This document shows positions 46,325-55,491 of a DNA stretch of 64,000 nt, piece after piece. The notes beneath the pieces were generated by a model, which searched no databases, had not been told where the DNA came from, and saw only the letters and a program-made list of their open reading frames with translations. The DNA comes from Pseudophaeobacter sp. (GTDB lineage Bacteria; Pseudomonadota; Alphaproteobacteria; Rhodobacterales; Rhodobacteraceae): contig JALUXC010000017.1 of assembly GCA_027019165.1 (NCBI GenBank), positions 186,001 through 250,000 of the forward strand, in the 5' to 3' direction. Within the stretch, counting starts at the first letter, position 1, and each line of letters starts with the position of its first letter. Both the position numbers and the translations under genes were made by a program.

Positions 46325-47812
46325 ATGGCCAAAGTCAAGAAACAACCTCGCCCAAAGGCCACGACGCCAAAGGGCTTCCGCGATTATTTCGGCGCCGAGG
46401 TTACTCAGCGTTCTGAAATGCTGCAGGCGATTGCCGGGGTCTATCATCGATACGGGTTTGAGGCTCTTGAATCTTCTGCCGTGGAAACGGTGGAGGCGCT
46501 GGGCAAGTTCTTGCCGGATGTGGACCGCCCCAATGAAGGTGTCTTTGCCTGGCAAGAGGCCGATGAAGACGGCAAGGGCGACTGGATGGCGCTGCGCTAT
46601 GACCTGACGGCGCCGCTTGCGCGGGTCTATGCCCAGCACCGCAACGATCTGCCCACCCCCTATCGCCGCTATGCGATGGGGCCGGTCTGGCGCAATGAAA
46701 AGCCGGGACCGGGCCGCTATCGCCAGTTTTACCAGTGTGACGCCGATACCGTGGGCACGTCTTCCATGGCAGCGGATGCTGAGATCTGCGCCATGCTGTC
46801 CGACACGCTCGAAACTGTCGGGATTCCACGCGGCGACTACCTTGTGCGGGTCAATAACCGCAAGGTTCTGAATGGTGTGCTGGAGGCCATGGGGCTAGAG
46901 GAAGGTGCTGCCTCGCGCGATGACGTGCTGCGCACCATCGACAAGTTCGACAAGGTCGGTGAGGAGGGCGTACGCCAGTTGCTGACCAAAGGGCGGCTCG
47001 ATGCCTCGGGCGCCTATATCGATGGTGTCGGCCTCAGCGACGATCAGGCGGCGCCGGTTCTGGCCTTCCTGACATCGAAAGCCGCCGACACGGCAGGCAC
47101 TCTTGCCAACCTGCGCGCGGCCGTTGGGGACAGCAAGATTGGCGCCGAAGGTATCGCCGAGCTGGAACAGATCGGCGATTTGTTGGCCGCTGGTGGGTAC
47201 GGCTCTGAGCGGATCGAGATCGACCCCTCTGTGGTTCGCGGTCTTGGATACTATACTGGTCCGGTATTCGAGGCCGAGCTGACATTTGAGATTTTCGATG
47301 AGAAGGGGCGCAAGCGACAGTTTGGGTCTGTGTCCGGCGGCGGGCGCTATGACGATCTTGTGAAGCGCTTCACCGGTCAGGAAGTCCCTGCAACGGGCCT
47401 GTCTATCGGCGTCGATCGCCTGCTGGCAGCGCTGCGCGAGAAGGGACGGCTTGCTGCTCAGCCGGTTGGCCCTGTGGTCGTGACCGTCATGGACCGCGAT
47501 CGGATGGCCGACTATCAGGCGATGGTGGCAGAGCTGCGCAGCGCGGGCATCCGCGCCGAGGTCTATCTGGGCAATCCCAAGAACTTTGGCAACCAGCTGA
47601 AATATGCCGACAAACGCCATTCCCCGGTTGCCGTGATCGAGGGCGGCGACGAAAAGGAGCGCGGTGTGGTCCAGATCAAGGACCTGATCCTTGGTGCCAA
47701 GATCGCCGAAAGTGCGACGCTTGAGGAGTGGAAGGAACGCCCCAGCCAGTTCGAAGTACCGCGCACGGATCTTGTCGCAAAGGTGCGCGAGATCCTCGAT
47801 AGTCAGGACTAG
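46325..47812 (+). CDS. hisS: Histidyl-tRNA synthetase
   Basis: 495 residues, the alphaproteobacterial long form. Class II motif 1 is in [10 protein letters not shown], motif 2 in [26 protein letters not shown], the histidine A loop is [11 protein letters not shown], and motif 3 is [13 protein letters not shown]. An insertion lies at about 190-270. A C-terminal anticodon domain follows. GAGGAGG precedes the ATG. It sits 4 bp before hisZ. Confidence 0.97.
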   Translation: MAKVKKQPRPKATTPKGFRDYFGAEVTQRSEMLQAIAGVYHRYGFEALESSAVETVEALGKFLPDVDRPNEGVFAWQEADEDGKGDWMALRYDLTAPLARVYAQHRNDLPTPYRRYAMGPVWRNEKPGPGRYRQFYQCDADTVGTSSMAADAEICAMLSDTLETVGIPRGDYLVRVNNRKVLNGVLEAMGLEEGAASRDDVLRTIDKFDKVGEEGVRQLLTKGRLDASGAYIDGVGLSDDQAAPVLAFLTSKAADTAGTLANLRAAVGDSKIGAEGIAELEQIGDLLAAGGYGSERIEIDPSVVRGLGYYTGPVFEAELTFEIFDEKGRKRQFGSVSGGGRYDDLVKRFTGQEVPATGLSIGVDRLLAALREKGRLAAQPVGPVVVTVMDRDRMADYQAMVAELRSAGIRAEVYLGNPKNFGNQLKYADKRHSPVAVIEGGDEKERGVVQIKDLILGAKIAESATLEEWKERPSQFEVPRTDLVAKVREILDSQD

Positions 47813-47816
47813 GCCG

Positions 47817-48905
47817 ATGCCCAAACGCTCAGACATATTGGCCCGCGCCGCCCGGTTGCGGATGACCTTCGAGGCGGCCGGGGCGCAGGTGGTTGATCCG
47901 CCGCTGCTCCAGCCCGCTGAAACTCTGCTGGATCTATACGGTGAGGACATCCGCGCCCGCGCCTATATTACCTCGGACGCGCTCAGGGGGGAGCAGATGC
48001 TGCGCCCGGATTTCACCGTGCCGGTGGTGCAAATGCACATGCGCCAGGGAGCAGAGCCCGCTCGCTATACCTATGCAGGCGAGGTCTTCCGCCGCCAGGA
48101 ACACGATCCGGACCGTGCCAACGAATACCTGCAGGTGGGCTACGAGGTCTTTGATCGCAACGATTCCGCCAGCGCCGATGCCGAGGTCTTTGCCCTGATC
48201 GCCTTGCAACTGCGGGGCCTGCCGGTGCGTGCGGCAACAGGTGACATCGGCATCCTGATGGCCGCCGTTGAAGGGTTGAACACGACCGAGAAACGCAAAT
48301 CGGCCCTGATGCGGCACATCTGGCGCCCACGCCGTTTCCGCAGCCTGCTAGAGCGTTATGCAGGGCGTGCTGCCCTTCCGGACAGCCGCAAGAAACTCTT
48401 GTCGACCGAAGGCCCCTTGAGCGGATCTGCCCCGGCGATCGGCAAACGCCGCGCCGCCGAGGTGGATGCCCGCGTCGAACTCCTGCGCGCCGATGCCGCC
48501 ATGCCTCCGATCTCGGAGCACGAGCTGTTGGCGTTGGAGGCTCTGATGGCCGTGCGAGAGACTCTGCCTTACGCCATTGAGCAAATGCGCGATATCGCCG
48601 TCGATTTGCCGTCGATCCTGCCTGCGCTGGATCGGCTTGAGGCGCGGACTGCAGCCATGAAGGCGCGCGGCATTGACGTGGACAGCCTCGATTTCGAGGC
48701 CTCCTATGGGCGCACCTCGATGGAATATTATGACGGTTTTGTCTTTGGCTTTTATGCCGAGACCAAGCCGGGCCTGCCCCCGGTGGCCAGTGGCGGGCGC
48801 TATGATGCGCTGACCCGGCAACTGGGGCAGGGCGATGAGATCCCGGCGGTGGGCGCTGTTTTGCGCCCCGACCTGATGCTGATGCTCGAGGAGGGCAAGC
48901 CATGA
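47817..48905 (+). CDS. hisZ: ATP phosphoribosyltransferase regulatory subunit
   Basis: 362 residues, a HisRS-like fold without synthetase activity. It retains motif-2-like RYTYAGEVFRRQEHDPDRAN and YYDGFVFGFY but lacks the tRNA-binding domain. HisZ forms a complex with short HisG and is required for its activity and histidine feedback. It lies 4 bp after hisS and overlaps hisG by ATGA, so hisS-hisZ-hisG is one operon. Confidence 0.95.
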   Translation: MPKRSDILARAARLRMTFEAAGAQVVDPPLLQPAETLLDLYGEDIRARAYITSDALRGEQMLRPDFTVPVVQMHMRQGAEPARYTYAGEVFRRQEHDPDRANEYLQVGYEVFDRNDSASADAEVFALIALQLRGLPVRAATGDIGILMAAVEGLNTTEKRKSALMRHIWRPRRFRSLLERYAGRAALPDSRKKLLSTEGPLSGSAPAIGKRRAAEVDARVELLRADAAMPPISEHELLALEALMAVRETLPYAIEQMRDIAVDLPSILPALDRLEARTAAMKARGIDVDSLDFEASYGRTSMEYYDGFVFGFYAETKPGLPPVASGGRYDALTRQLGQGDEIPAVGAVLRPDLMLMLEEGKP

Positions 48906-49600
48906 GCCTGAAACTCGGCGTGCCCTCCAAGGGGCGGTTGATGGAAAAGACCTTTGATTGGTTCGCCAAGCGGGACATCACCTTGTCCCGGACAGGCTCT
49001 GAGCGCGAATATGCCGGTGCGGTCGATGGAGTCGATGGGGTCGAGCTGGTGCTTTTGTCCGCCGGTGAAATCCCGCGGGAGCTGGCCGCTGGTCGCATTC
49101 ACCTTGGGGTGACCGGAACCGATCTGGTGCAGGAAAAACTGCCGCGTTGGGAGCAGCAGATCGAAGAACTGGAGCCGATGGGGTTCGGCTTTGCAGATCT
49201 GGTGCTTGCGGTGCCGCAGTTCTGGATTGATGTAGATACTCTGGACGATCTCGACGCGGTGGCGGCAGCCTTTCGCCAGACACACGGCCATCGCCTGAGG
49301 ATCGCCACCAAGTATCACCGTTTGGTGCGCGAATTCCTGACAGATGCCGGGGTTGCCGACTACCAGCTTGTCGACAGCCAGGGCGCCACCGAGGGAACGG
49401 TGAAGAATGAAACTGCCGAAATGGTGGCTGATATCACCTCGACCGGGGAAACCCTGCGCGCCAATCACCTCAAACTGCTGAGCGACGGGCTGGTGCTGAA
49501 ATCCCAGGCCACTCTCTGGCGCAGCCGAGAAGCGGACTACGATCCGGCTGAAAAGAAGGCGCTGAAAGACCTGCTTTCCCTCATCGAGCAGGCGGGCTGA
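48902..49600 (+). CDS. hisG: ATP phosphoribosyltransferase, short form
   Basis: 232 residues, so it is the short HisG without the regulatory ACT-like domain, consistent with hisZ next to it. Motifs are LGVPSKGRLMEKT and EGTVKNETAEMVADITSTGETL for ATP/PRPP binding. It catalyses the first committed step of histidine synthesis. It starts in the ATGA overlap. Confidence 0.96.
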   Translation: MSLKLGVPSKGRLMEKTFDWFAKRDITLSRTGSEREYAGAVDGVDGVELVLLSAGEIPRELAAGRIHLGVTGTDLVQEKLPRWEQQIEELEPMGFGFADLVLAVPQFWIDVDTLDDLDAVAAAFRQTHGHRLRIATKYHRLVREFLTDAGVADYQLVDSQGATEGTVKNETAEMVADITSTGETLRANHLKLLSDGLVLKSQATLWRSREADYDPAEKKALKDLLSLIEQAG

Positions 49601-49710
49601 TCAAAGCAGGACCGCCCCGCGGCAGCGGGGCCGGGCCCAAGCTGCACAGGGCAATTGAATGCCCGTATGCGGCGCGGGAGAGCACGCGTCTTGTCCGCGT
49701 GCATCCGGCT

Positions 49711-50142
49711 TCAGAGAACCCCGATATCGGCAAGGGCCTGTGACAGCTCTGGCGGCAAAGGCTCTTCCTGATCGCGCCCTTCTGGAAGGTCTGCCGGAGT
49801 GTCTTCGGGCTTGAGGTAGCGCCAGCCCTGAAAGGGGCGTTTGGGCGCCGTGTTGGTGCGGTGGATCTCTGGCTCCAGGACGATGGCGCAGCGGCGGATG
49901 CCATCGTTGCCGATGACCTCATCCAGGCGGAGGATACGCTGGCGGCACTGGATGAGCCCTTTGATCACCCAATAGATCGAACCGCCATTGAGCAGTTCCG
50001 CCTCGCGTTTGGGCCACATGCGGGTCACGTGGCGGGGCAGGCCCTCGGGCAGGGATTTGCGGTACTGGGCCTGCCAGGCCGACAGCGTGTCCACGCTTTC
50101 GGTGCCAACCGAGAGTTTGACGAGGTTCACATGTTTGTCCAA
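49711..50142 (-). CDS. DUF1489 family protein
   Basis: About 143 residues. The conserved start is DKHVNLVKLSVGTESVD, then WPKREAELLNGGSIYWVIKG and RRCAIVLEPEIHRT, as in the DUF1489 family of Alphaproteobacteria (function unknown). I prefer the TTG at 50142, which has AGGA upstream and gives MDKHVNLVKL; an ATG four codons upstream at 50154 is the alternative and has no visible ribosome site. It converges on hisG and is divergent from nrdJ. Confidence 0.82.
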   Translation of the reverse strand: MDKHVNLVKLSVGTESVDTLSAWQAQYRKSLPEGLPRHVTRMWPKREAELLNGGSIYWVIKGLIQCRQRILRLDEVIGNDGIRRCAIVLEPEIHRTNTAPKRPFQGWRYLKPEDTPADLPEGRDQEEPLPPELSQALADIGVL

Positions 50143-50307
50143 AGCGGTCCTCATTGGTTCTGGCCGGTGCAGCTCTGCATCCGGAAGGCATAGGTTAGGC
50201 GTTTTGCCCGGGACGGCAAGCTATCGCAAATCGATTTTCTGTGCCCGGGCAAGAGAAGGAACTCCGAAAGATTATTGTGGGAGAAAGCCCGGGTTCCGCG
50301 ACTTGGC

Positions 50308-50327
50308 TTATCCACAGGCTATCCACA
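50308..50327 (+). promoter_or_regulatory. Tandem DnaA boxes upstream of nrdJ
   Basis: TTATCCACA at 50308-50316 is a perfect consensus DnaA box. CTATCCACA at 50319-50327 has one mismatch. They form an 11-bp-spaced direct repeat, about one helical turn apart, on the same strand, 177-196 bp before nrdJ. DnaA control of ribonucleotide reductase is known for E. coli nrdAB. Confidence 0.65.
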
Positions 50328-50343
50328 GAATCCTCCCCTGAGT

Positions 50344-50391
50344 TGTCATTATGTAGTGTCCCGCTGGGGGCTTTAGCGCAATATGTGGTGC
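50344..50391 (+). promoter_or_regulatory. Pair of NrdR-box-like sites upstream of nrdJ
   Basis: Two 16-bp sites, 50344-50359 (TGTCATTATGTAGTGT) and 50376-50391 (GCGCAATATGTGGTGC), each match the NrdR consensus acaCwAtATaTwGtgt at 11 positions. They are 32 bp apart start to start, three helical turns, which is the normal spacing for NrdR pairs. A dATP/ATP-sensing NrdR repressor would bind here. Confidence 0.6.
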
Positions 50392-50503
50392 AATCAACAG
50401 TAAAAAACTATGTCCGAAATGTGAATTGGACGTTGAGATGCGGTCAAACCGTGTAGTATCGAGAGCGCCACCTCACAACAAAAAGCCACAAGGGATTCGC
50501 TTT

Positions 50504-52798
50504 ATGAGCCGCTTTGCCGCCCCCATCGCCGAGCAGATCTGGGACATGAAATACCGCTTCAAACAGGCGGACGGAACCCCGATTGATGTCACAGTAGAAG
50601 ACACCTGGCGCCGCATCGCGCGGGATCTGGCCCGGGCAGAGGCCAAGCCGGATGTCTGGGAAGCAAAGTTCTTTGATGCGCTGGAGGACTTCAAATACCT
50701 TCCCGCAGGACGCATCACGGCTGGGGCGGGCACGGCGCGGCAGGTGACCCTGTTCAACTGCTTTGTGATGGGCACCGTGCCCGACAGCATGGGCGGCATC
50801 TTTGATATGCTGAAAGAGGCGGCTCTGACCATGCAGCAGGGTGGGGGTATCGGTTATGATTTCTCCACGGTCCGTCCACGGGGCGCGGATGTGAAGGGCG
50901 TGGCGGCGGATGCTTCCGGTCCCCTGTCCTTCATGGATGTCTGGGATGCCATGTGCCGCACGATCATGTCCGCAGGCTCGCGCAGGGGCGCGATGATGGC
51001 CACCATGCGTTGCGACCATCCCGATATCGAGCAGTTCATCACCGCGAAATCCGACCCGGCGCGGCTGCGGATGTTCAATATGTCGGTACTGGTCACCGAT
51101 GATTTCATGGATGCAGTGAAGGCCGATGGATCCTGGGATCTGGTCTTTGGCGACAAGGTCTACCACACGGTTCAGGCACGCGACCTGTGGAACAAGATCA
51201 TGCAAGCGACCTTTGACTACGCAGAGCCGGGCGTGATCTTCATCGACCGGATCAACAAGGCGAACAACCTTTCCTATGTCGAGGAGATCTGCGCGACCAA
51301 CCCCTGCGGTGAGCAGCCGCTGCCGCCCTATGGCGCCTGTCTGCTTGGTTCTATCAACATGGCGCGGCTGGTCTCCAACCCGTTCGAGGCAAACGCCGAG
51401 CTGAACCTCGATGCAATGCAGGACCTGGTCGCCACTGCCGTGCGGATGATGGATAATGTCGTCGATGTCTCCAAGTTCCCGCTGGAGGCACAAGCGGCCG
51501 AGGCGCGCAACAAACGCCGGATCGGCCTCGGGGTGACCGGGCTGGCCGATGCGCTCTTGATGCTGGGTCTGCGCTATGGTTCGGACGAGGCGGCGCGTCA
51601 GACGGACCAATGGCTGCACCAGATCGCCCGCGCCGCCTATCTGGCGTCGGTGGACCTGGCCAAGGAAAAGGGCGCTTTCCCGCTGTTCGATCCGGAAAAA
51701 TATCTGGCCTCGGGCAATATGATGAACATGGACGAGGACGTGCGTGACGCGATCCGTGAACATGGAATCCGCAACGCCCTGCTGACCTCGATCGCGCCCA
51801 CAGGCACCATCAGCCTTTACGCCGGGAACGTCTCCTCCGGGATCGAGCCTGTCTTTGCCTATGCCTATACCCGCAAGGTTCTACAAAAGGACGGTTCGCG
51901 CACCGAAGAGGAAGTGGTGGATTATGCGGTCAAGATGTACCGCGACAAGTTCGGCGCCGACGCAGAGCTGCCCGAGTATTTTGTGAACGCTCAGACCCTT
52001 GCCCCGGCGGATCACGTCAAAATGCAGGCGGCCGCGCAGCGCTGGATCGACAGCTCGATCTCCAAGACGATCAACTGTCCCGAAGACATCTCCTTCGATG
52101 ACTTCAAGGATGTCTACATGCAGGCCTGGGATCAGGGCTGCAAAGGTTGCACAACCTATCGGCCCAACGACGTCACCGGATCAGTGCTGTCGGTCAGCGA
52201 AAGCGCCGATACAGCGCCGGGCGAGACCGCAGATGCGCCCCACGAAAGCGATACGGAAAACGGCGCCGAAGTGGTTTACATGTCCGAACCGCTTGATCGC
52301 CCGCAGAGCCTTGAGGGCCATACCTACAAGCTGAAGTGGCCGGACAGCGAGCACGCCATTTATCTCACCATCAACGATATCATCATTGGTGGCCATCGCC
52401 GCCCATTCGAGGTCTTCATCAACTCCAAGAACATGGAGCACTACGCCTGGACACTGGCGCTGACCCGGATGATCTCGGCCGTGTTCCGCCGCGGGGGCGA
52501 TGTGTCCTTTGTGGTGGAGGAACTGAAAGCGGTGTTTGATCCGCGCGGCGGGGCCTGGGTGCAGGGCAAGTATATTCCCTCGATCCTGGCGGCCATCGGC
52601 GGTGTGATCGAAACGCATATGGTTGTGACTGGCTTCCTCGAAGGTGAGGGCATGGGGCTGAAGTCCGATCCCAAGGCCGAGGTTGTGAGCCTCAACACGC
52701 CCCGTGGCAAGGCGTGCCCCAGCTGCGGTCAGTTTGAAATGCAGATGGTCGAAGGCTGCATGACCTGCCGGAGCTGTGGCCACTCCAAGTGCGGTTGA
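50504..52798 (+). CDS. nrdJ: Class II (adenosylcobalamin-dependent) ribonucleotide reductase
   Basis: 764 residues. The reductase barrel has the radical triad Asn266-Cys268-Glu270 in ATNPCGEQPLPPYG, the first redox Cys in FNCFVMGTVPDSMGG and APTGTISLYAG near 450. A C-terminal zinc-ribbon-like tail (CPSCGQFEMQ ... CMTCRSCGHSKCG) supplies the Cys pair that re-reduces the active site. It makes dNTP precursors from ribonucleotides independent of oxygen, using vitamin B12. The ATG at 50504 follows AAGGGA; extending upstream to 50426 runs through the promoter region. Regulation by NrdR and DnaA is suggested by the sites upstream. Confidence 0.96.
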   Translation: MSRFAAPIAEQIWDMKYRFKQADGTPIDVTVEDTWRRIARDLARAEAKPDVWEAKFFDALEDFKYLPAGRITAGAGTARQVTLFNCFVMGTVPDSMGGIFDMLKEAALTMQQGGGIGYDFSTVRPRGADVKGVAADASGPLSFMDVWDAMCRTIMSAGSRRGAMMATMRCDHPDIEQFITAKSDPARLRMFNMSVLVTDDFMDAVKADGSWDLVFGDKVYHTVQARDLWNKIMQATFDYAEPGVIFIDRINKANNLSYVEEICATNPCGEQPLPPYGACLLGSINMARLVSNPFEANAELNLDAMQDLVATAVRMMDNVVDVSKFPLEAQAAEARNKRRIGLGVTGLADALLMLGLRYGSDEAARQTDQWLHQIARAAYLASVDLAKEKGAFPLFDPEKYLASGNMMNMDEDVRDAIREHGIRNALLTSIAPTGTISLYAGNVSSGIEPVFAYAYTRKVLQKDGSRTEEEVVDYAVKMYRDKFGADAELPEYFVNAQTLAPADHVKMQAAAQRWIDSSISKTINCPEDISFDDFKDVYMQAWDQGCKGCTTYRPNDVTGSVLSVSESADTAPGETADAPHESDTENGAEVVYMSEPLDRPQSLEGHTYKLKWPDSEHAIYLTINDIIIGGHRRPFEVFINSKNMEHYAWTLALTRMISAVFRRGGDVSFVVEELKAVFDPRGGAWVQGKYIPSILAAIGGVIETHMVVTGFLEGEGMGLKSDPKAEVVSLNTPRGKACPSCGQFEMQMVEGCMTCRSCGHSKCG

Positions 52799-52850
52799 CG
52801 CTCGGTTCGGCCCAAAGGCGCTGAATTGTTCAGCGTACAAACTGAAGAGA

Positions 52851-52883
52851 GCATTTCCCAGTTCTGCTGGGAGATGCTTTTTG
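52851..52883 (+). terminator. Rho-independent terminator after nrdJ
   Basis: An 11-bp stem GCATTTCCCAG / CTGGGAGATGC with one G-T pair and a five-base loop, followed by TTTTT, 52 bp after the stop codon. Confidence 0.85.
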
Positions 52884-53259
52884 GGGATGAGGCAGCGAAA
52901 GATGCACACCTTGATGCTGCCGCTTTCTGGCACTAAAAACATCCAAAGGTTGCAATTCTTTGGTGCGGCCGTCGCCGCAGTTCTTCTCGGATGCAGCTTT
53001 TCCTAGCGCGCCCACGCCAAGCCAAACGGAACGCGCCACAGTATTGAAACAGCGTTCTTGCCGGTATTCCTTTTTTGCGGTGTATTTCAATTTTTGACGT
53101 AGGCCTTCTTTTCCTACGAGCTACACTCTGTTGAACATGCCCATATTTTTCGTTTCTGCGGCCTGTCCGGGTGGAGCGCCGCGGGTTTGTCCGAGTGTGG
53201 GGAGAGCCGTGTTTCGGCATTGGCAATACAGCTTTTCGAATAATCAAGATGAGGAAGAA
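52884..53259. other. Intergenic region upstream of bphP
   Basis: About 375 bp. An inverted repeat CGTAGG (53098-53103) / CCTACG (53113-53118) with a 9-bp spacer lies about 140 bp before the bphP start and could be an operator. The bphP frame is open from 53131, but that extension is not phytochrome-like. No gene was accepted here. Confidence 0.45.
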
Positions 53260-55491
53260 ATGTCTGCACCTCGTTCCCTAACTCATTTTTTTGACACCGC
53301 TGATCCTGCCGATTTGGACAGTTGTGACCAGGAGAAAATCCATCTTTCCGGCAAAATTCAGGCCAACGGCGCACTCTTAATAGTTGATCCCAAAAGCGGG
53401 TTGGTCACGGGCGTTTCTGAGAATATCGAGGAGCTTTGGGGCATCGAGATGGACGGTGTTCTTGGCACGCCCCTGCGTGAAATCGATGCGGATTTGGCAG
53501 CGCAGGTGGCTAATGCAAAACACGATCAGGGCATGCTGCATTCGGTGCTTGACTACGATTTGCAGCGCAATGGTGTGCTCTATGATTTTGTGGTGCACTG
53601 TCACGCCGGACGCGTGCTCATTGAGATGGTTCCCAACAGCAGCGGGACCGCAAAACAGGTTCGGGCAAAAATGCGCGCCTGCAGTTCTGCTTGTGCCCGC
53701 ATTATTCATGCCGAAAACTTCGAGGCTTCTTTGCAAATTGCAGTAGATGCCGTTCGTGAGATCACTGGTTATGCGCGGGCAAAAATATATCGCTTTCACG
53801 AGGACTGGTCCGGAGAAGTGATCGCAGAGAGCTCCAACGGAGTGTTGCCATCCTACCTTGGTCTCTGCTTTCCGGCGACGGACATTCCAAAACCCGTGCG
53901 GGAACTGTATTCGATTGTTCCCTACCGTGCCATTGGAACGGTGGCAAAGGACCCCGTTCGTATCAAATGCCTCGCCAGCGAGGACGCGGAGCTGGATCTG
54001 ACAGGGTCTGTCTTGCGGTCGGTCTCCAACATGCACATCGCATATCTCGACAACATTGGAGTCGCCGCAAGTTTTTCCAATGCATTGATGCACCAGGGAA
54101 AACTATGGGGGTTGATCGCCATCCACAACGATACCTCCGATTTGGTTCCCTTCGACAATTGGAGCTTGGTGCAGGAGATTGGCACTTCATTGATGCTGCG
54201 CCATGCACAGCAACAGCGGACCGACACTGCTGATATGATCTCCCGGTTGCGGCAGATCGAAAGCCTGTTTTCCGCAGCCCTGCGGCGCAGCGGAAATATC
54301 GAGGAAGTAATCGGTAAACTAATACCGGTCTTGAGAGAGTTTCTGGGCGCAGACGGGTTTGCGTTTCAGTTTGGTGTCAATCTGCACACCTCGGGGCGGA
54401 CACCTCCTCCAGAGTTTATTCGCAAGCTCACCAAATGGGCGTCGAGCAGACCAGGGGGATCTGACCAGTTCCAGACGATCTCCCTCCAAAAAGACTGGCC
54501 TGCGGCTGCTGACTATGCGGATACGGCGTGCGGTGTATTGATACAGCCCATCGTGGTGCACAGGGTATGCCAATTGATCTGGTTTCGAGGCCCGGTGACT
54601 CGGACGGTCCATTGGGCCGGTGAGCCGCAAAAAACGCTGGATCCTCAGGGACGGCTGACGCCGAGAACCTCATTTGAAATCTGGTCTCAAGAGCATTGTG
54701 ATCAAAGCATTCCCTGGAATTTCGCAGAGCTGCAAAGCGCCCGAGAGATTTTTACGGAATTCCTGGACATCATGGCATCTCAGCTTCTGTTGAAAGAGGA
54801 GAACGAAAATCTGCGCTCCTTTGCCTATTCGGCTGCTCACGATCTTACGGCCCCGCTGCGCGGGATCAATATGGCGCTGGAATGGATGAGCGAGGATGGC
54901 TTTGACCCAGAAGCCGTCCGCGAAACCCATGCCTTGGCGCAGAAATCCACTGAGAAGCTTTCGGAGCTGGCCGAGGGTTTGCTGGAACTGGTCGTGCTGG
55001 AGAACCAGCTGCTGAAACGCAAGCCCGTTGATCTTGGCAAGGTGGTATCCGAAGTTCAGGATCTTCTTGCCGGACAAATCCTGGTTGAGAAGGCAAATGT
55101 CTCGATTGGCCACTTGCCGGTGATCGACAGCAACGAGCAGATGATGCAGCGTCTGTTTTTGAACCTGTTTTCGAATGCGCTCAAATACCGGCATCGGGAC
55201 CGGCCGCCCGAGATAGAAATTTCATCTGTCGTCCATGGTGATGGGGTATTGGAGATTTCCTTTGCTGACAATGGGCTGGGCGTCGATATCAAATACGCCG
55301 ATAAAATCTTTCAGCCGATGGAGCGCGGGCATGCGCAGGGGGTAGGAGACGGGACAGGGCTGGGGTTGGCCATATGCCAAAGAGTTGTTCACAAACACGG
55401 GGGAACGATCGCGCTGGACATGGCGCGACGGGACAGTGGTGCGCGTTTCCTGATCAGGCTTCCCCAGGATGTCGAGTATCTGCATGGGTGA
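53260..55491 (+). CDS. bphP: Bacteriophytochrome sensor histidine kinase
   Basis: 743 residues. PAS-2 (about 16-120) has Cys22 in DSCDQEKIHLSG, the biliverdin attachment site. GAF (about 140-305) has FPATDIP with Asp208 and SNMHIAYLDNIGV with His259; WGLIAIHND keeps the chromophore-domain His. PHY (about 320-495) has the tongue motifs WFRG and PRTSF. HisKA has His527 in AAHDLTAPLR; HATPase_c follows (NLFSNALKYR; GTGLGLAICQRV). It should sense red/far-red light and autophosphorylate. The ATG at 53260 has GAGGAAG upstream and places Cys22 close to the position in other BphPs. bphO overlaps its 3' end. Confidence 0.93.
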   Translation: MSAPRSLTHFFDTADPADLDSCDQEKIHLSGKIQANGALLIVDPKSGLVTGVSENIEELWGIEMDGVLGTPLREIDADLAAQVANAKHDQGMLHSVLDYDLQRNGVLYDFVVHCHAGRVLIEMVPNSSGTAKQVRAKMRACSSACARIIHAENFEASLQIAVDAVREITGYARAKIYRFHEDWSGEVIAESSNGVLPSYLGLCFPATDIPKPVRELYSIVPYRAIGTVAKDPVRIKCLASEDAELDLTGSVLRSVSNMHIAYLDNIGVAASFSNALMHQGKLWGLIAIHNDTSDLVPFDNWSLVQEIGTSLMLRHAQQQRTDTADMISRLRQIESLFSAALRRSGNIEEVIGKLIPVLREFLGADGFAFQFGVNLHTSGRTPPPEFIRKLTKWASSRPGGSDQFQTISLQKDWPAAADYADTACGVLIQPIVVHRVCQLIWFRGPVTRTVHWAGEPQKTLDPQGRLTPRTSFEIWSQEHCDQSIPWNFAELQSAREIFTEFLDIMASQLLLKEENENLRSFAYSAAHDLTAPLRGINMALEWMSEDGFDPEAVRETHALAQKSTEKLSELAEGLLELVVLENQLLKRKPVDLGKVVSEVQDLLAGQILVEKANVSIGHLPVIDSNEQMMQRLFLNLFSNALKYRHRDRPPEIEISSVVHGDGVLEISFADNGLGVDIKYADKIFQPMERGHAQGVGDGTGLGLAICQRVVHKHGGTIALDMARRDSGARFLIRLPQDVEYLHG

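Noticed and set aside
49615-49630. CCCCGC/GCGGGG hairpin after hisG as a terminator
   Set aside because: No T-run follows on either strand, so it is listed only as a possible weak structure.
52905-53006. A short frame ending in a lipobox-like LLGCSFS
   Set aside because: It stops three residues after the Cys, has no ribosome site and lies in the trailer of nrdJ, so it is not a credible lipoprotein.
53131-53259. N-terminal extension of bphP from the ATG at 53131
   Set aside because: It is Pro/Cys/Arg-rich, runs through the upstream inverted-repeat region, and would displace the chromophore Cys to position 65, unlike other bacteriophytochromes.
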